A stretch of DNA of 49,195 nucleotides from Leptolyngbya sp. (GTDB lineage: Bacteria; Cyanobacteriota; Cyanobacteriia; Phormidesmidales; Phormidesmidaceae). The position numbers and the translations under genes are program-made. Below the pieces are notes generated by a model that saw only the letters and a list, made by a program, of their open reading frames with translations, was not told where the DNA came from and ran no database searches. The DNA lies in NCBI GenBank assembly GCA_003249105.1, contig QBLT01000007.1, positions 1-49,195 on the forward strand, read 5' to 3'. The stretch's first letter is position 1; the number at the start of each line of letters is the position of its first letter. Of this stretch, positions 34,182 through 41,720 are shown piece by piece.

Positions 34182-34333
34182 CGCATACTCCTTTGGTAAA
34201 CCCCAATTGCCTAAGCAACAGCATTGCCCATTTGTCCAGGACAAGCCACTGCTCTAAGCCCTATTTTATTGTTTTACAGTTGGGCTGGGCTGCGGGGAAG
34301 GGTGGGCGAATTAACTTGGCCATCCAAGCTTAG

Positions 34334-35194
34334 CTACACGGCCATCTGACGCAGGAAGGTATTGAGGGCGGCGGCGACTTTCTCGGCCCAGTCTTCTTGA
34401 GCATAGTGGCCCACTTCTTCTAGGGTTTGAAGTTCGGCGTTGGGTAGAGTCTGGACGGCAGCCTCTGCCAGACCAACCGGTAGCCAAGGATCCTTTTGAC
34501 CCCACAGCACTAGGGTGGGGTGATCCCACTGGAGCAGGGCAGCGGCGATCGCCCGGCTGCTGGCTTCAATGTCCATACGGCGCACGGTGGTCATTAAGGC
34601 CCGCCCCACATCGGAGCTTTTTAGGAACGGACGACGATATACGTCTAGGTCAGCGTCGTCGATTTGGTAGGGGCCACCGCCTTCTAAAGTGCGATCGACT
34701 AGGAGCGGATCTTGGGTGATCATATCTCCAGCCAGGGGCAGCCCCATCTGGCGAATTTTCCAGGGCAGTTTGGCACCAGGGCCAATGGGAGCGTTGATCA
34801 TCACCAGGCGGTCGACGCGATCGGGGTGCTGGAGAGCGTACTGAATACCGACAGAACCCAGGAATCCCTGGGCTACTAGATGCACCTGGGGTAGCTCTAG
34901 GGCGTCGATAAAGCTGCCTAAGGCCGAGGCTAAGGCAGCGGGGGTGTAGTCAAAGTCGCGGCGATCGGGCTTATCGGAGAAGCCGTGGCCGAGCCAATCG
35001 GGGGCGATCGCCCGAAATCCCTGCTGGGCTAGAGTGGGCATCACCTGCCGCCAGCTGTAGCTTTGGGAGACCAGACCGTGGAGCAACAGCACCGGCAGCC
35101 GAGTCGAGTCGCCCAGGGGCTGAAGGTCACGGTAGAACCAGGTCAACCCGTTGACCGATACCGTGCGCTCTGCGATCGCAGCGTCTTGACTCAT
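34334..35194 (-). CDS. Alpha/beta-hydrolase lacking the usual nucleophile
   Basis: A 286-residue alpha/beta-hydrolase-fold protein. The oxyanion region LLLHGLVSQSYSW and the DWLGHGFSDKP loop are normal, and the acid (LVLWGQKDPWLP) and histidine (EVGHYAQEDW) of the triad are retained. At the nucleophile elbow the canonical GxSxG/GxDxG is replaced by LVAQGFLGS, with Gly110 in the nucleophile position. I recall the same QGFL-type elbow in plant plastid homologues, so this may be a conserved non-hydrolytic subfamily, for example ligand-binding or chaperone-like. It is cytoplasmic or thylakoid-associated; no signal peptide is seen. Confidence 0.85.
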   Translation of the reverse strand: MSQDAAIAERTVSVNGLTWFYRDLQPLGDSTRLPVLLLHGLVSQSYSWRQVMPTLAQQGFRAIAPDWLGHGFSDKPDRRDFDYTPAALASALGSFIDALELPQVHLVAQGFLGSVGIQYALQHPDRVDRLVMINAPIGPGAKLPWKIRQMGLPLAGDMITQDPLLVDRTLEGGGPYQIDDADLDVYRRPFLKSSDVGRALMTTVRRMDIEASSRAIAAALLQWDHPTLVLWGQKDPWLPVGLAEAAVQTLPNAELQTLEEVGHYAQEDWAEKVAAALNTFLRQMAV

Positions 35195-35392
35195 AGCCTT
35201 TCCTTAACCCGGCCCACCGAGCTTACCGCTCCGCGGAATGGGAACGCAAGGGCGACTAACCACGATACCTGGGCCAGGCCAATCGCCTCGACTCAGCGGC
35301 GGTGATACCGGCACTGCCCCAAACTGGCTACAGTAATAGGTAGGGATCCCCCAATTTCACTGTAATTTTGGGCAAAGGCACGACAGAGCGCA

Positions 35393-36172
35393 ATGAACTG
35401 GCAAGAGGTATCGGGCAACTGGATTTTGGTGCCGCCAAACCCCACGGCGATCGTGCATTTTTTGGGGGGAGCCTTTGTGGCCGCTGCCCCCAGCGTTACT
35501 TACCAATGGCTGCTGGAGAATCTGGCTGGGCAGGGTTATCTAGTCGTGGCAACGCCTTTTATCAACACCTTTGACCATGCGGCCATCGCCCAGGAGGTGC
35601 TGATCACTTTTAACCAAGCTCTGCGGTATCTCGACAAGCGAGGGCTGGCTGACTACCGACTGCCCGTATACGGCCTAGGGCACAGCATGGGCTGCAAAGT
35701 TCATCTACTGATTAACAGTCTGTGGGAGGTAGAGCGAGCTGGCAATATCTATATGAGTTTTAATAACTACCCGGCCCGGCGATCGATTCCCTTTTTAGAG
35801 CAGGTGGTGCAGTTTAACCCGGCCTTCAATGTAGAATTTACTCCCGACCCTGAGGCTACTCTGGCGTTGGTGCGCGATCGCTATCCCGTGTCTGACAATC
35901 TACTGATTAAATTCCGCAGCGATACTATTGATCAGACCCGTCCCCTGTCGGAGGTGCTGGTGCGACGGTTTCCCCAGTCCACTACCGTGCAAATTTTGCA
36001 GGGTTCTCACACCACCCCCATTGCCCAAGAGCTGGGCTGGCAGCCAGGGGTAGCCTTCAGCCCCCTTGATGCATTAGGGCAATTTATGCGCCAGGAGTTT
36101 TACCGAGACCTCACCCACCTGCGCCACCATCTGCTGACCTGGCTCAATCCCCCCGCTGTGATGGGGCGATAG
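35393..36172 (+). CDS. DUF1350 family protein
   Basis: A 259-residue member of DUF1350, a family of photosynthetic organisms with an alpha/beta-hydrolase-like core. WILVPPNPTAIVHFLGGAFV forms the first strand-turn, VVATPFINTFDH follows, and YGLGHSMGCKVHLLI carries a GHSMG elbow with Ser as potential nucleophile. Then come NIYMSFNNYPARRSIPF and HTTPIAQELGW, with candidate His residues. The function is unknown; plastid homologues exist. It starts at ATG 35393, diverges from the alpha/beta-hydrolase gene and is followed by an RsbW-type ATPase gene. Confidence 0.85.
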   Translation: MNWQEVSGNWILVPPNPTAIVHFLGGAFVAAAPSVTYQWLLENLAGQGYLVVATPFINTFDHAAIAQEVLITFNQALRYLDKRGLADYRLPVYGLGHSMGCKVHLLINSLWEVERAGNIYMSFNNYPARRSIPFLEQVVQFNPAFNVEFTPDPEATLALVRDRYPVSDNLLIKFRSDTIDQTRPLSEVLVRRFPQSTTVQILQGSHTTPIAQELGWQPGVAFSPLDALGQFMRQEFYRDLTHLRHHLLTWLNPPAVMGR

Positions 36173-36250
36173 GCGATGTAAAACTCTTGCCCTTAAGCCT
36201 TTTGCCAGGGTGGGGTTAGGCCTATGATGCAGAGGTGAGCTATCTAGCCG

Positions 36251-36685
36251 TTGCCTGTTTTGACTTACCAGCACACTAGCCAGATTGAAACCCAAACCGA
36301 CCCAACGGCGCTAAAGTCGGTACTGGCGTGGTTTGATCAGTTTCAGACAACGCCTATTCCCCACAACATTTGGCTTCAGTGTCAGCTGGCTCTGATTGAA
36401 GGGTTTACCAATGCGGTGCGCCACGCCCATGCCGGGCTACCCCTGGAGACCCCCGTTAGGATCGAAGTGTCGGTGAGCGATCGCACCATCGACATTCGCA
36501 TTTGGGATCGCGGCCCTGGCTTTGATCTAGCCTCAATGCTGAGGCACAAAATTAGCGTTAACACCCCTGACTCAGAGGGTGGGCGGGGGCTTAAAATCAT
36601 GTACCTCGTCGCCGATCGCCTCACCTATGAACCGGCTCCCGACCAAGGGAACTGCCTGCACTTGCACAAGACCTTTGCCCTATAA
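36251..36685 (+). CDS. RsbW/SpoIIAB-type HATPase regulatory protein
   Basis: A 144-residue GHKL ATPase of the anti-sigma-factor/serine kinase family. The N-box EGFTNAVRHAH, the G1 segment IRIWDRGPGFD and the G2 loop GGRGLKIMYLVADRL are all present, and no dimerisation or sensor domain is attached. Such proteins phosphorylate STAS anti-anti-sigma partners or bind sigma factors. The only credible start is TTG 36251 (or TTG 36260); no ATG or GTG lies upstream of the N-box in frame. No STAS or SpoIIE-phosphatase gene is adjacent. It is followed by the DUF92 gene at ~30 bp and may be co-transcribed. Confidence 0.85.
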   Translation: MPVLTYQHTSQIETQTDPTALKSVLAWFDQFQTTPIPHNIWLQCQLALIEGFTNAVRHAHAGLPLETPVRIEVSVSDRTIDIRIWDRGPGFDLASMLRHKISVNTPDSEGGRGLKIMYLVADRLTYEPAPDQGNCLHLHKTFAL

Positions 36686-36714
36686 GCTAAGAACAATGCC
36701 TCTAAGGTGACGCT

Positions 36715-37524
36715 ATGGCTTTATGTGCGGTTTTCTGGGCGCTGACTCCATCCATTCAGGGTGCTGGGCAGCTAACCGACTGGCTCCTAGGCGGGCTGGT
36801 GAATACGCTGCTGCTGGCGATCGCCTGGAAGTTGCCGAAAAAGCTGCTGACCCCCGCAGGCTACGGCCATGCCTGGGTGCTGGGGGTCATAATTTGGGGC
36901 TGTCTGGGCTGGCAAGGTTACGTCGTCATGATGGCCTACTTTTTGGCCGGCACGGGCATCACCCGACTCGGTAAAAGCCGCAAAGAAGCGGCGGGCATTG
37001 CCGAGGGGCGATCGGGGGTCAGGGGGCCAGAGAATGTCTGGGGTTCTGCCCTGGCGGCGGCGGTCTGTGCCGGGGCGATCGCCATCCTTAGAGTCACCGC
37101 TAGCCCCGCCAGCCAAGCCCTCTGGTTGCCCTTGCTGGCGCTGGCTTACGTCAGCAGCCTCAGCACCAAGCTTTCTGATACCACCGCCAGTGAGGTGGGC
37201 AAAGCCTACGGTCGTCGTACCTTTCTCATCACCTCGCTGAAGCCTGTACCAGCCGGGACTGAAGGGGCCGTTAGCCTAGAGGGCACCCTGGCTGGAGTAG
37301 CCGGGTCGGTGGTGATGGCCCTAGCAGGCTGGGCCGTTGGGCTGATTAACCTCTGGGGCATTGTCATTTGTCTGGGGGCGGCCTTTGTGGCGACCACCCT
37401 AGAAAGTTTAATTGGAGCCACCCTGCAAACCCGCGTACCGTGGTTAACCAATGAAGTCGTCAACGGCATGAACACAACTATCGGGGCTCTCATTGGACTC
37501 TTACTGGGCCTGGCAATGGCCTGA
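36715..37524 (+). CDS. DUF92 membrane protein (VTE6/phytyl-phosphate kinase-like)
   Basis: A 269-residue integral membrane protein with about six hydrophobic segments and the DUF92 landmarks: GYGHAWVLGVIIWG, RGPENVWGSALAAA, SLSTKLSDTTASEVGKAYG, GTEGAVSLEGTLAG and a C-terminal NEVVNGMNTTIGALIG. The plant member VTE6 phosphorylates phytyl-phosphate to phytyl-diphosphate, recycling chlorophyll phytol into tocopherol and phylloquinone, and cyanobacterial homologues are inferred to do the same. Charged Asp/Glu residues in the loops fit a kinase active site. It is probably located in the thylakoid or plasma membrane. The start is ATG 36715. Confidence 0.85.
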   Translation: MALCAVFWALTPSIQGAGQLTDWLLGGLVNTLLLAIAWKLPKKLLTPAGYGHAWVLGVIIWGCLGWQGYVVMMAYFLAGTGITRLGKSRKEAAGIAEGRSGVRGPENVWGSALAAAVCAGAIAILRVTASPASQALWLPLLALAYVSSLSTKLSDTTASEVGKAYGRRTFLITSLKPVPAGTEGAVSLEGTLAGVAGSVVMALAGWAVGLINLWGIVICLGAAFVATTLESLIGATLQTRVPWLTNEVVNGMNTTIGALIGLLLGLAMA

Positions 37525-37705
37525 CTGAACCAGTACCGACGAGCGTACCTAGAACTCCGTAAATTTACAGATAATTTGTTCAAGCTCTTGTCAGAGGCAG
37601 TAGACCCAGACACCCATTGCCTCACTGGCACTTACCAAATCCGGAAAGTTTTAGGAAGCTTCATACAATCCTCACATTTTTTTGTATCGAGTGGAGAGAC
37701 GTTCC

Positions 37706-37771
37706 GTGAATTTTCGTAATCCTAAGTTCCGTGGGTCCTCTGTCGATGGTCATCGCCAGCTTCAGCCTTAA
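37706..37771 (+). CDS. Possible 21-codon leader ORF
   Basis: GTG 37706 is preceded by GGAGAG (37693-37698) at 7-nt spacing, an ideal ribosome-binding distance, and opens 21 codons ending in TAA at 37769-37771. The peptide (FRNPKFRGSSVDGHRQLQP after the start) has no recognised family. A small protein or a leader peptide in the transcript of the following gene are both possible. The good ribosome site is the only support. Confidence 0.28.
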   Translation: MNFRNPKFRGSSVDGHRQLQP

Positions 37772-37815
37772 TAGATTTAGGCTTTGCTACTTTGTAGAGC
37801 AGGTCTGGGTTACCA

Positions 37816-38082
37816 ATGTTGTTTAGGGAGCGTCTACCCTCAGGTCAAATTTACGTACCCGAGGACACAACGATAACTGTTATGCAAACTCCACTGGAGC
37901 ACACGGTTCGTTCTCACCACTCAGTTCTAGCAATTGGATTGCTGTCGCTAGCTATATTGATTATTTTTCAGGCCTTTGGCACAGGATCAGTGGCGAGCGC
38001 CAACAGCAGAGACGAATTCCCCGGTCGCCGCCAGGGCGGAGGCACCCACTGGGTAATGCCTCTTCAACAGAGTAGCTACTAG
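37816..38082 (+). CDS. Short exported protein with GRRQGGGT tail (possible DUF928 relic)
   Basis: An 88-codon frame. ATGs lie at 37816 and 37882; from the latter, 66 residues include a signal-like hydrophobic stretch (HSVLAIGLLSLAILIIFQAF) followed by a SVASA cleavage-like site and the mature end RDEFPGRRQGGGTHWVMP. The FPGRRQGGGT string recalls the start of the mature region of cyanobacterial DUF928 proteins, which are much longer and often sit near CHASE2 or CHAT genes. Here the frame ends shortly after, so this may be a truncated DUF928 or an independent short secreted protein. It precedes the CHASE2 gene by ~420 bp. Confidence 0.45.
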   Translation: MLFRERLPSGQIYVPEDTTITVMQTPLEHTVRSHHSVLAIGLLSLAILIIFQAFGTGSVASANSRDEFPGRRQGGGTHWVMPLQQSSY

Positions 38083-38499
38083 TACAGAACAATCACCCCG
38101 CCGTCCCTAACGGCGGCAGCGGTGCATTAAGTGGGTGAGCCTAATTAAACGTAGCCCTGAATCGCTAGAAGCCTTGCTGCACCGTGGTCAGCATGCTGAT
38201 TACTTAGGTCTACCTACTTATCAAAACCTAAATATCAACCTAAGGCGGCAGTTCCAAAGCTAGGAGCAGCCGCCTTTAGTTTGTATGACGAAAGCCAAAA
38301 CCAGCATCGTTGCCAGCCTCAGCTGCTAGGCTACAGGGACAGATCCCCAGCGCGCGACCAGCAGAGAGTTACCCAACTCCATCTGGGCACGCTTAACGAA
38401 TGTCCTTCACCTCGGTCAGCGTTCCAAGGCTAGGGCACTGGGTGTGTTACCTGAGACATTCTTCTTCATTTAGTTTCTGTCTTCAAAGGCCCAGCGATT
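38083..38499. other. Non-coding stretch before the CHASE2-GGDEF-EAL gene
   Basis: No gene is visible in these ~420 bp. A CCGCCGT-CCCTA-ACGGCGG hairpin lies just after the preceding ORF. A second pair, AAGGCGGC...GCCGCCTT (about 38240-38280) with a 19-nt loop and TTTAGTTTG after it, resembles a terminator. No c-di-GMP riboswitch consensus was recognised by eye. Confidence 0.4.
38098..38116 (+). terminator. Hairpin after the short exported ORF
   Basis: CCGCCGT (38098-38104) pairs perfectly with ACGGCGG (38110-38116) around CCCTA, 16 bp past the TAG at 38080. No T-run follows, so termination is possible but not certain. Confidence 0.45.
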
Positions 38500-41046
38500 G
38501 TGAAAGCGACGCTCAACAGGATAACCCACCGGCTGCGGCGCCGGGTGGTTCCCCAGTTGCTCCACTGGTGGGGAGCAACTCCGTTGACCACCGGAGGCAA
38601 AATTGTGCTGTTGGCCAGTCTGGTGGCCAGCGCCCTGGTTACTGGCGCAAAAGTATTGTCCGTTTTAGAACCGGCTGAGCTTTTTCTCTTTGACCATCTG
38701 GTGCGGTCGCGCCCTAGCCAAGACCTCGACCCCCGCATGACGATTGTGGGCATTACTGAGGCCGATATTCGCCAGTACGGCTGGCCCCTCAGCGACGAGC
38801 TATTAGCCGATGTCATTCAAACCCTTCAAGGTCATACCCCAAGGGTGATTGGGTTAGACCTCTACCGCAGCACGCTGCGTCCGCCAGGTTCAGCGGAGTT
38901 AGTCAAAGCCCTGGCAGCACCCAACCTAATGGCCATTATGAATGTGGGCAGCACCCAGGGCCAGGGCGAGGTGCCGCCCCCACCCACCGTTGAGCCAGAG
39001 CGAGTTGGCTTCAACGATTTCCCCACCGATTCTGACGGCATTATCCGCCGCAACTTGGTTTTCGTCCGCAGCCCCGACGGTGGCTACTATTCCTTTGCCC
39101 TGCGGGTGGTAATGGCCTACGAGGGCTATGCAGCCGAAGCCTTAACGGCTGGGGCAAATCACCTCTACCTGGGCGATCGGGCTATTCCAGCGCTCTCTGC
39201 CAGAGATGGCGGCTACCAAAACGTAGATAACAGGGGTTATCAAATTTTGCTGCGCTATCACAGCGACCAAATGCCCGCCCGCCACCTCTCCATTAGCCAA
39301 GTGCTCAGCCAGCAGTTTGACCCAGCCTGGATCGACGACAACATTGTCCTGATTGGTACCACCGCCGCCAGCCTGAAAGACCGCTTCTACACCCCCTTCA
39401 GTTTTAATCAAGACAGCGAGCTAACCATGCCTGGAGTAGTCATCCACGGGCAAATGGTGCGCCAGCTGCTAGATATTGTCGTCGGGCAGCCTGCCAGCTA
39501 CCGATTCCTGCCCCCGTGGAGCGAAGGACTTTGGCTTTGGAGCTGGTGTTTAGCCGCCGGCACGCTAGTTTGGCTTGTCAAGCGCCCTAGTGGGCTGCTG
39601 CTATCCTGCGGGCTGCTCCTGGGGGGCTTAGGCGGAATTGGCTGGCTAGGGGTCAATGGATTAGTGTGGCTCCCCCTAGCCGAACCAGCCCTCGGCATGG
39701 CAACCGCAGCAGCGGTGGTTTTAGCCTACAAGCTGCTCTACCGCACCACCCACGACTCCCTCACTGGTCTGCCCAACCGCGAAGCCTTTATCAACACTAT
39801 TCAGCAAGCCCTCCACCATCGGCAAAGTCCCGACCAGCCTGTGATAGTCGCGTTCATGGGCATCGATCGCTTCAAAGTAATCAACGAAAGTCTGGGGCAC
39901 CAGGTAGGAGACGAGGTGCTGCAAATGATGGCTAAGCGGCTGGTGCAGCATATCCCACCAGAGGCCCAAGTAGCCCGGGTCGGTGGCGATGAGTTTGCCC
40001 TCCTACTCACCCAGCTCTCTAGCACCGCCGCCGGAGAACTGATGGATCAGCTTCAGTACGCCCTTTCAGAACCGCTTACCCTGCATGGACAGAAATTGCC
40101 CAACACCCTCAGCATCGGGGTAGCTATCAGCCAGCCCGGATTAGAGCACAAGCCAGCGGATCTGCTACGCGATGCCCACACGGCTATGTACCGAGCCAAG
40201 GCCCTGGGCAAATCACGATTTGAGGTCTTCGCCGCAGGCATGCTCACCGAAGCAGTCAACCGCCTTCAGCTTGAAAGCGACCTCATTAGCGCCCTCGATA
40301 ATCACGAGTTTTTGCTCTACTACCAGCCGATCATCAATCTCAAAACGGGAGCACTGGCTGGGTTCGAAGCGCTGGTGCGATGGCACCAGAAAGATCGAGG
40401 CTTTGTTCTGCCCAGTGCCTTCATTCCAGCTGCAGAGGAAACCGGGCTCATCATGGCCTTGGGACAATGGATTTTTCGCGAGGCCTGTCAGCAGCTGCAC
40501 CAGTGGCATACCTTACTGCCCCAATATCGCCACCTGACTATGAGCATCAATCTCTCTAATCGTCAGTTTGGTCAAACCGATTTGATCAGTCAAATTGAAG
40601 TCGCTTTAAAAGAGACCCAGGTTGATGGCCACTGCATTCGGCTGGAAATCACCGAGAGTATGGTGATGGGCGATGTAGATGCCGCGATCGACCTAATGCT
40701 CAAGCTCAAGTCTTTGGATCTCAAGCTGGCCATTGATGACTTTGGTACTGGCTATTCGTCCCTCAGCTACCTGCACCGATTTCCCATGGACACTCTAAAG
40801 GTGGATAAATCCTTCGTAGGTCGACTGGAGAAAAGCAACGAAGATCGAGCCATCATCAACACTATCTTGACCCTTGGACAGAAACTTGGCATGGAGGTGG
40901 TAGCTGAGGGGGTAGAGACCGCCACCCAAGTCGCCATGCTACAGCAGGAGGGATGCGACTATGGCCAGGGCTATTTCTTTGCCAAGCCGTTGCCAGCCGC
41001 TGAGGCATTAGAATTACTCCGGCAACACCAAACCCTTGAATGCTAA
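38500..41046 (+). CDS. CHASE2-GGDEF-EAL cyclic-di-GMP protein
   Basis: This 848-residue membrane-bound c-di-GMP enzyme has an N-terminal anchor (~27-50) and an extracytoplasmic CHASE2 sensor domain (~55-325, with LFDHLVRSRPSQDLDPRM and VIGLDLYRS). Three transmembrane helices (~345-410) follow, then a GGDEF domain with intact GGDEF (495-499) and an EAL domain with intact EAL (623-625) and DDFGTGYSS. Both synthesis and breakdown signatures are complete, so it may be bifunctional or allosterically biased. It is predicted to link an external signal to biofilm or motility control. The GTG 38500 start is the likeliest; no ATG precedes the anchor. Confidence 0.93.
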   Translation: MKATLNRITHRLRRRVVPQLLHWWGATPLTTGGKIVLLASLVASALVTGAKVLSVLEPAELFLFDHLVRSRPSQDLDPRMTIVGITEADIRQYGWPLSDELLADVIQTLQGHTPRVIGLDLYRSTLRPPGSAELVKALAAPNLMAIMNVGSTQGQGEVPPPPTVEPERVGFNDFPTDSDGIIRRNLVFVRSPDGGYYSFALRVVMAYEGYAAEALTAGANHLYLGDRAIPALSARDGGYQNVDNRGYQILLRYHSDQMPARHLSISQVLSQQFDPAWIDDNIVLIGTTAASLKDRFYTPFSFNQDSELTMPGVVIHGQMVRQLLDIVVGQPASYRFLPPWSEGLWLWSWCLAAGTLVWLVKRPSGLLLSCGLLLGGLGGIGWLGVNGLVWLPLAEPALGMATAAAVVLAYKLLYRTTHDSLTGLPNREAFINTIQQALHHRQSPDQPVIVAFMGIDRFKVINESLGHQVGDEVLQMMAKRLVQHIPPEAQVARVGGDEFALLLTQLSSTAAGELMDQLQYALSEPLTLHGQKLPNTLSIGVAISQPGLEHKPADLLRDAHTAMYRAKALGKSRFEVFAAGMLTEAVNRLQLESDLISALDNHEFLLYYQPIINLKTGALAGFEALVRWHQKDRGFVLPSAFIPAAEETGLIMALGQWIFREACQQLHQWHTLLPQYRHLTMSINLSNRQFGQTDLISQIEVALKETQVDGHCIRLEITESMVMGDVDAAIDLMLKLKSLDLKLAIDDFGTGYSSLSYLHRFPMDTLKVDKSFVGRLEKSNEDRAIINTILTLGQKLGMEVVAEGVETATQVAMLQQEGCDYGQGYFFAKPLPAAEALELLRQHQTLEC

Positions 41047-41138
41047 GTCTTTAAGGCCAGGGTTAAGCTCCCTCCAGTAGCTGAGAACGCACGGCTGTTA
41101 GTAGCCGCGCCATGGCGCAAATCAACGGTAGCCTACAT

Positions 41139-41167
41139 TGCCAAAGCCCTGTGTTAGGACTTTGGCA
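41139..41167. other. Hairpin between the CHASE2 and thioredoxin-like genes
   Basis: TGCCAAAG (41139-41146) pairs perfectly with CTTTGGCA (41160-41167) around a 13-nt loop. It lies ~95 bp after the CHASE2 gene, with only CAATCCTTATTC following. It may be a terminator or a regulatory dyad. Confidence 0.35.
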
Positions 41168-41328
41168 CAATCCTTATTCTGACCTATTAACTTCCATTCT
41201 CAACTGGTCTACAATGATCCCGATAGTAACTGCATATTTTCCCCTAACTTCGACAGACTTATCTTTGCCTAGAGTTTTACTTCGGGATCAGCCTGGAGAG
41301 TTAGTTAAATCCCTTTATTGATTTATAA

Positions 41329-41697
41329 ATGCCGATGTCTGTTGGCGAAGCCACGTTCAAAACAGCTGTGCTTGAGTCAGAACTGCCCGTACTGGTTCAC
41401 TTTTGGGCTCCTTGGTGTGGGCTCTGCAAGCTCATTATTCCGGTTTTGCAAAGTTTTCAGGCTGAGTGGGAGGGCCATGTCAAGCTAGTCGATATCAATG
41501 CCGATGAAAATTTGCGTCTGGCTAATGCCTATCGCCTCTCAAACCTGCCGACGCTACTGATATTTGAGCAGGGTGAGGTGTGTCACCGAGTAGAATCGTT
41601 TCGCGGCAAAGACGATCTACGGCTGGTTCTTGATGCCTTTATGCGGAATCGGGAGTTGACCTACGATATCTCTCGCTTGGTGCGCATATATCCCTAG
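41329..41697 (+). CDS. Thioredoxin-like protein with WCGLC active site
   Basis: This 122-residue thioredoxin-fold protein has the strand-helix VLVHFWAPWCGLCKLI with both redox cysteines (30 and 33) but Leu instead of Pro between Gly and Cys. The cis-Pro loop SNLPTLLIF is retained. A C-terminal extension of ~20 residues (NRELTYDISRLVRIYP) exceeds the usual thioredoxin end. The Pro-to-Leu change should raise the reactivity or alter the potential of the disulfide, so it may be a specialised reductase or isomerase. It starts at ATG 41329 (or 41335), and the convergent ribD ends nearby. Confidence 0.87.
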   Translation: MPMSVGEATFKTAVLESELPVLVHFWAPWCGLCKLIIPVLQSFQAEWEGHVKLVDINADENLRLANAYRLSNLPTLLIFEQGEVCHRVESFRGKDDLRLVLDAFMRNRELTYDISRLVRIYP

Positions 41698-41720
41698 CCC
41701 TCAACGAGGGCGATAGCTGC

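Noticed and set aside
41112-41321. Open frame of 69 codons between the CHASE2 and thioredoxin-like genes.
   Set aside because: No ribosome site, no coherent composition, and it spans a hairpin; probably not coding.
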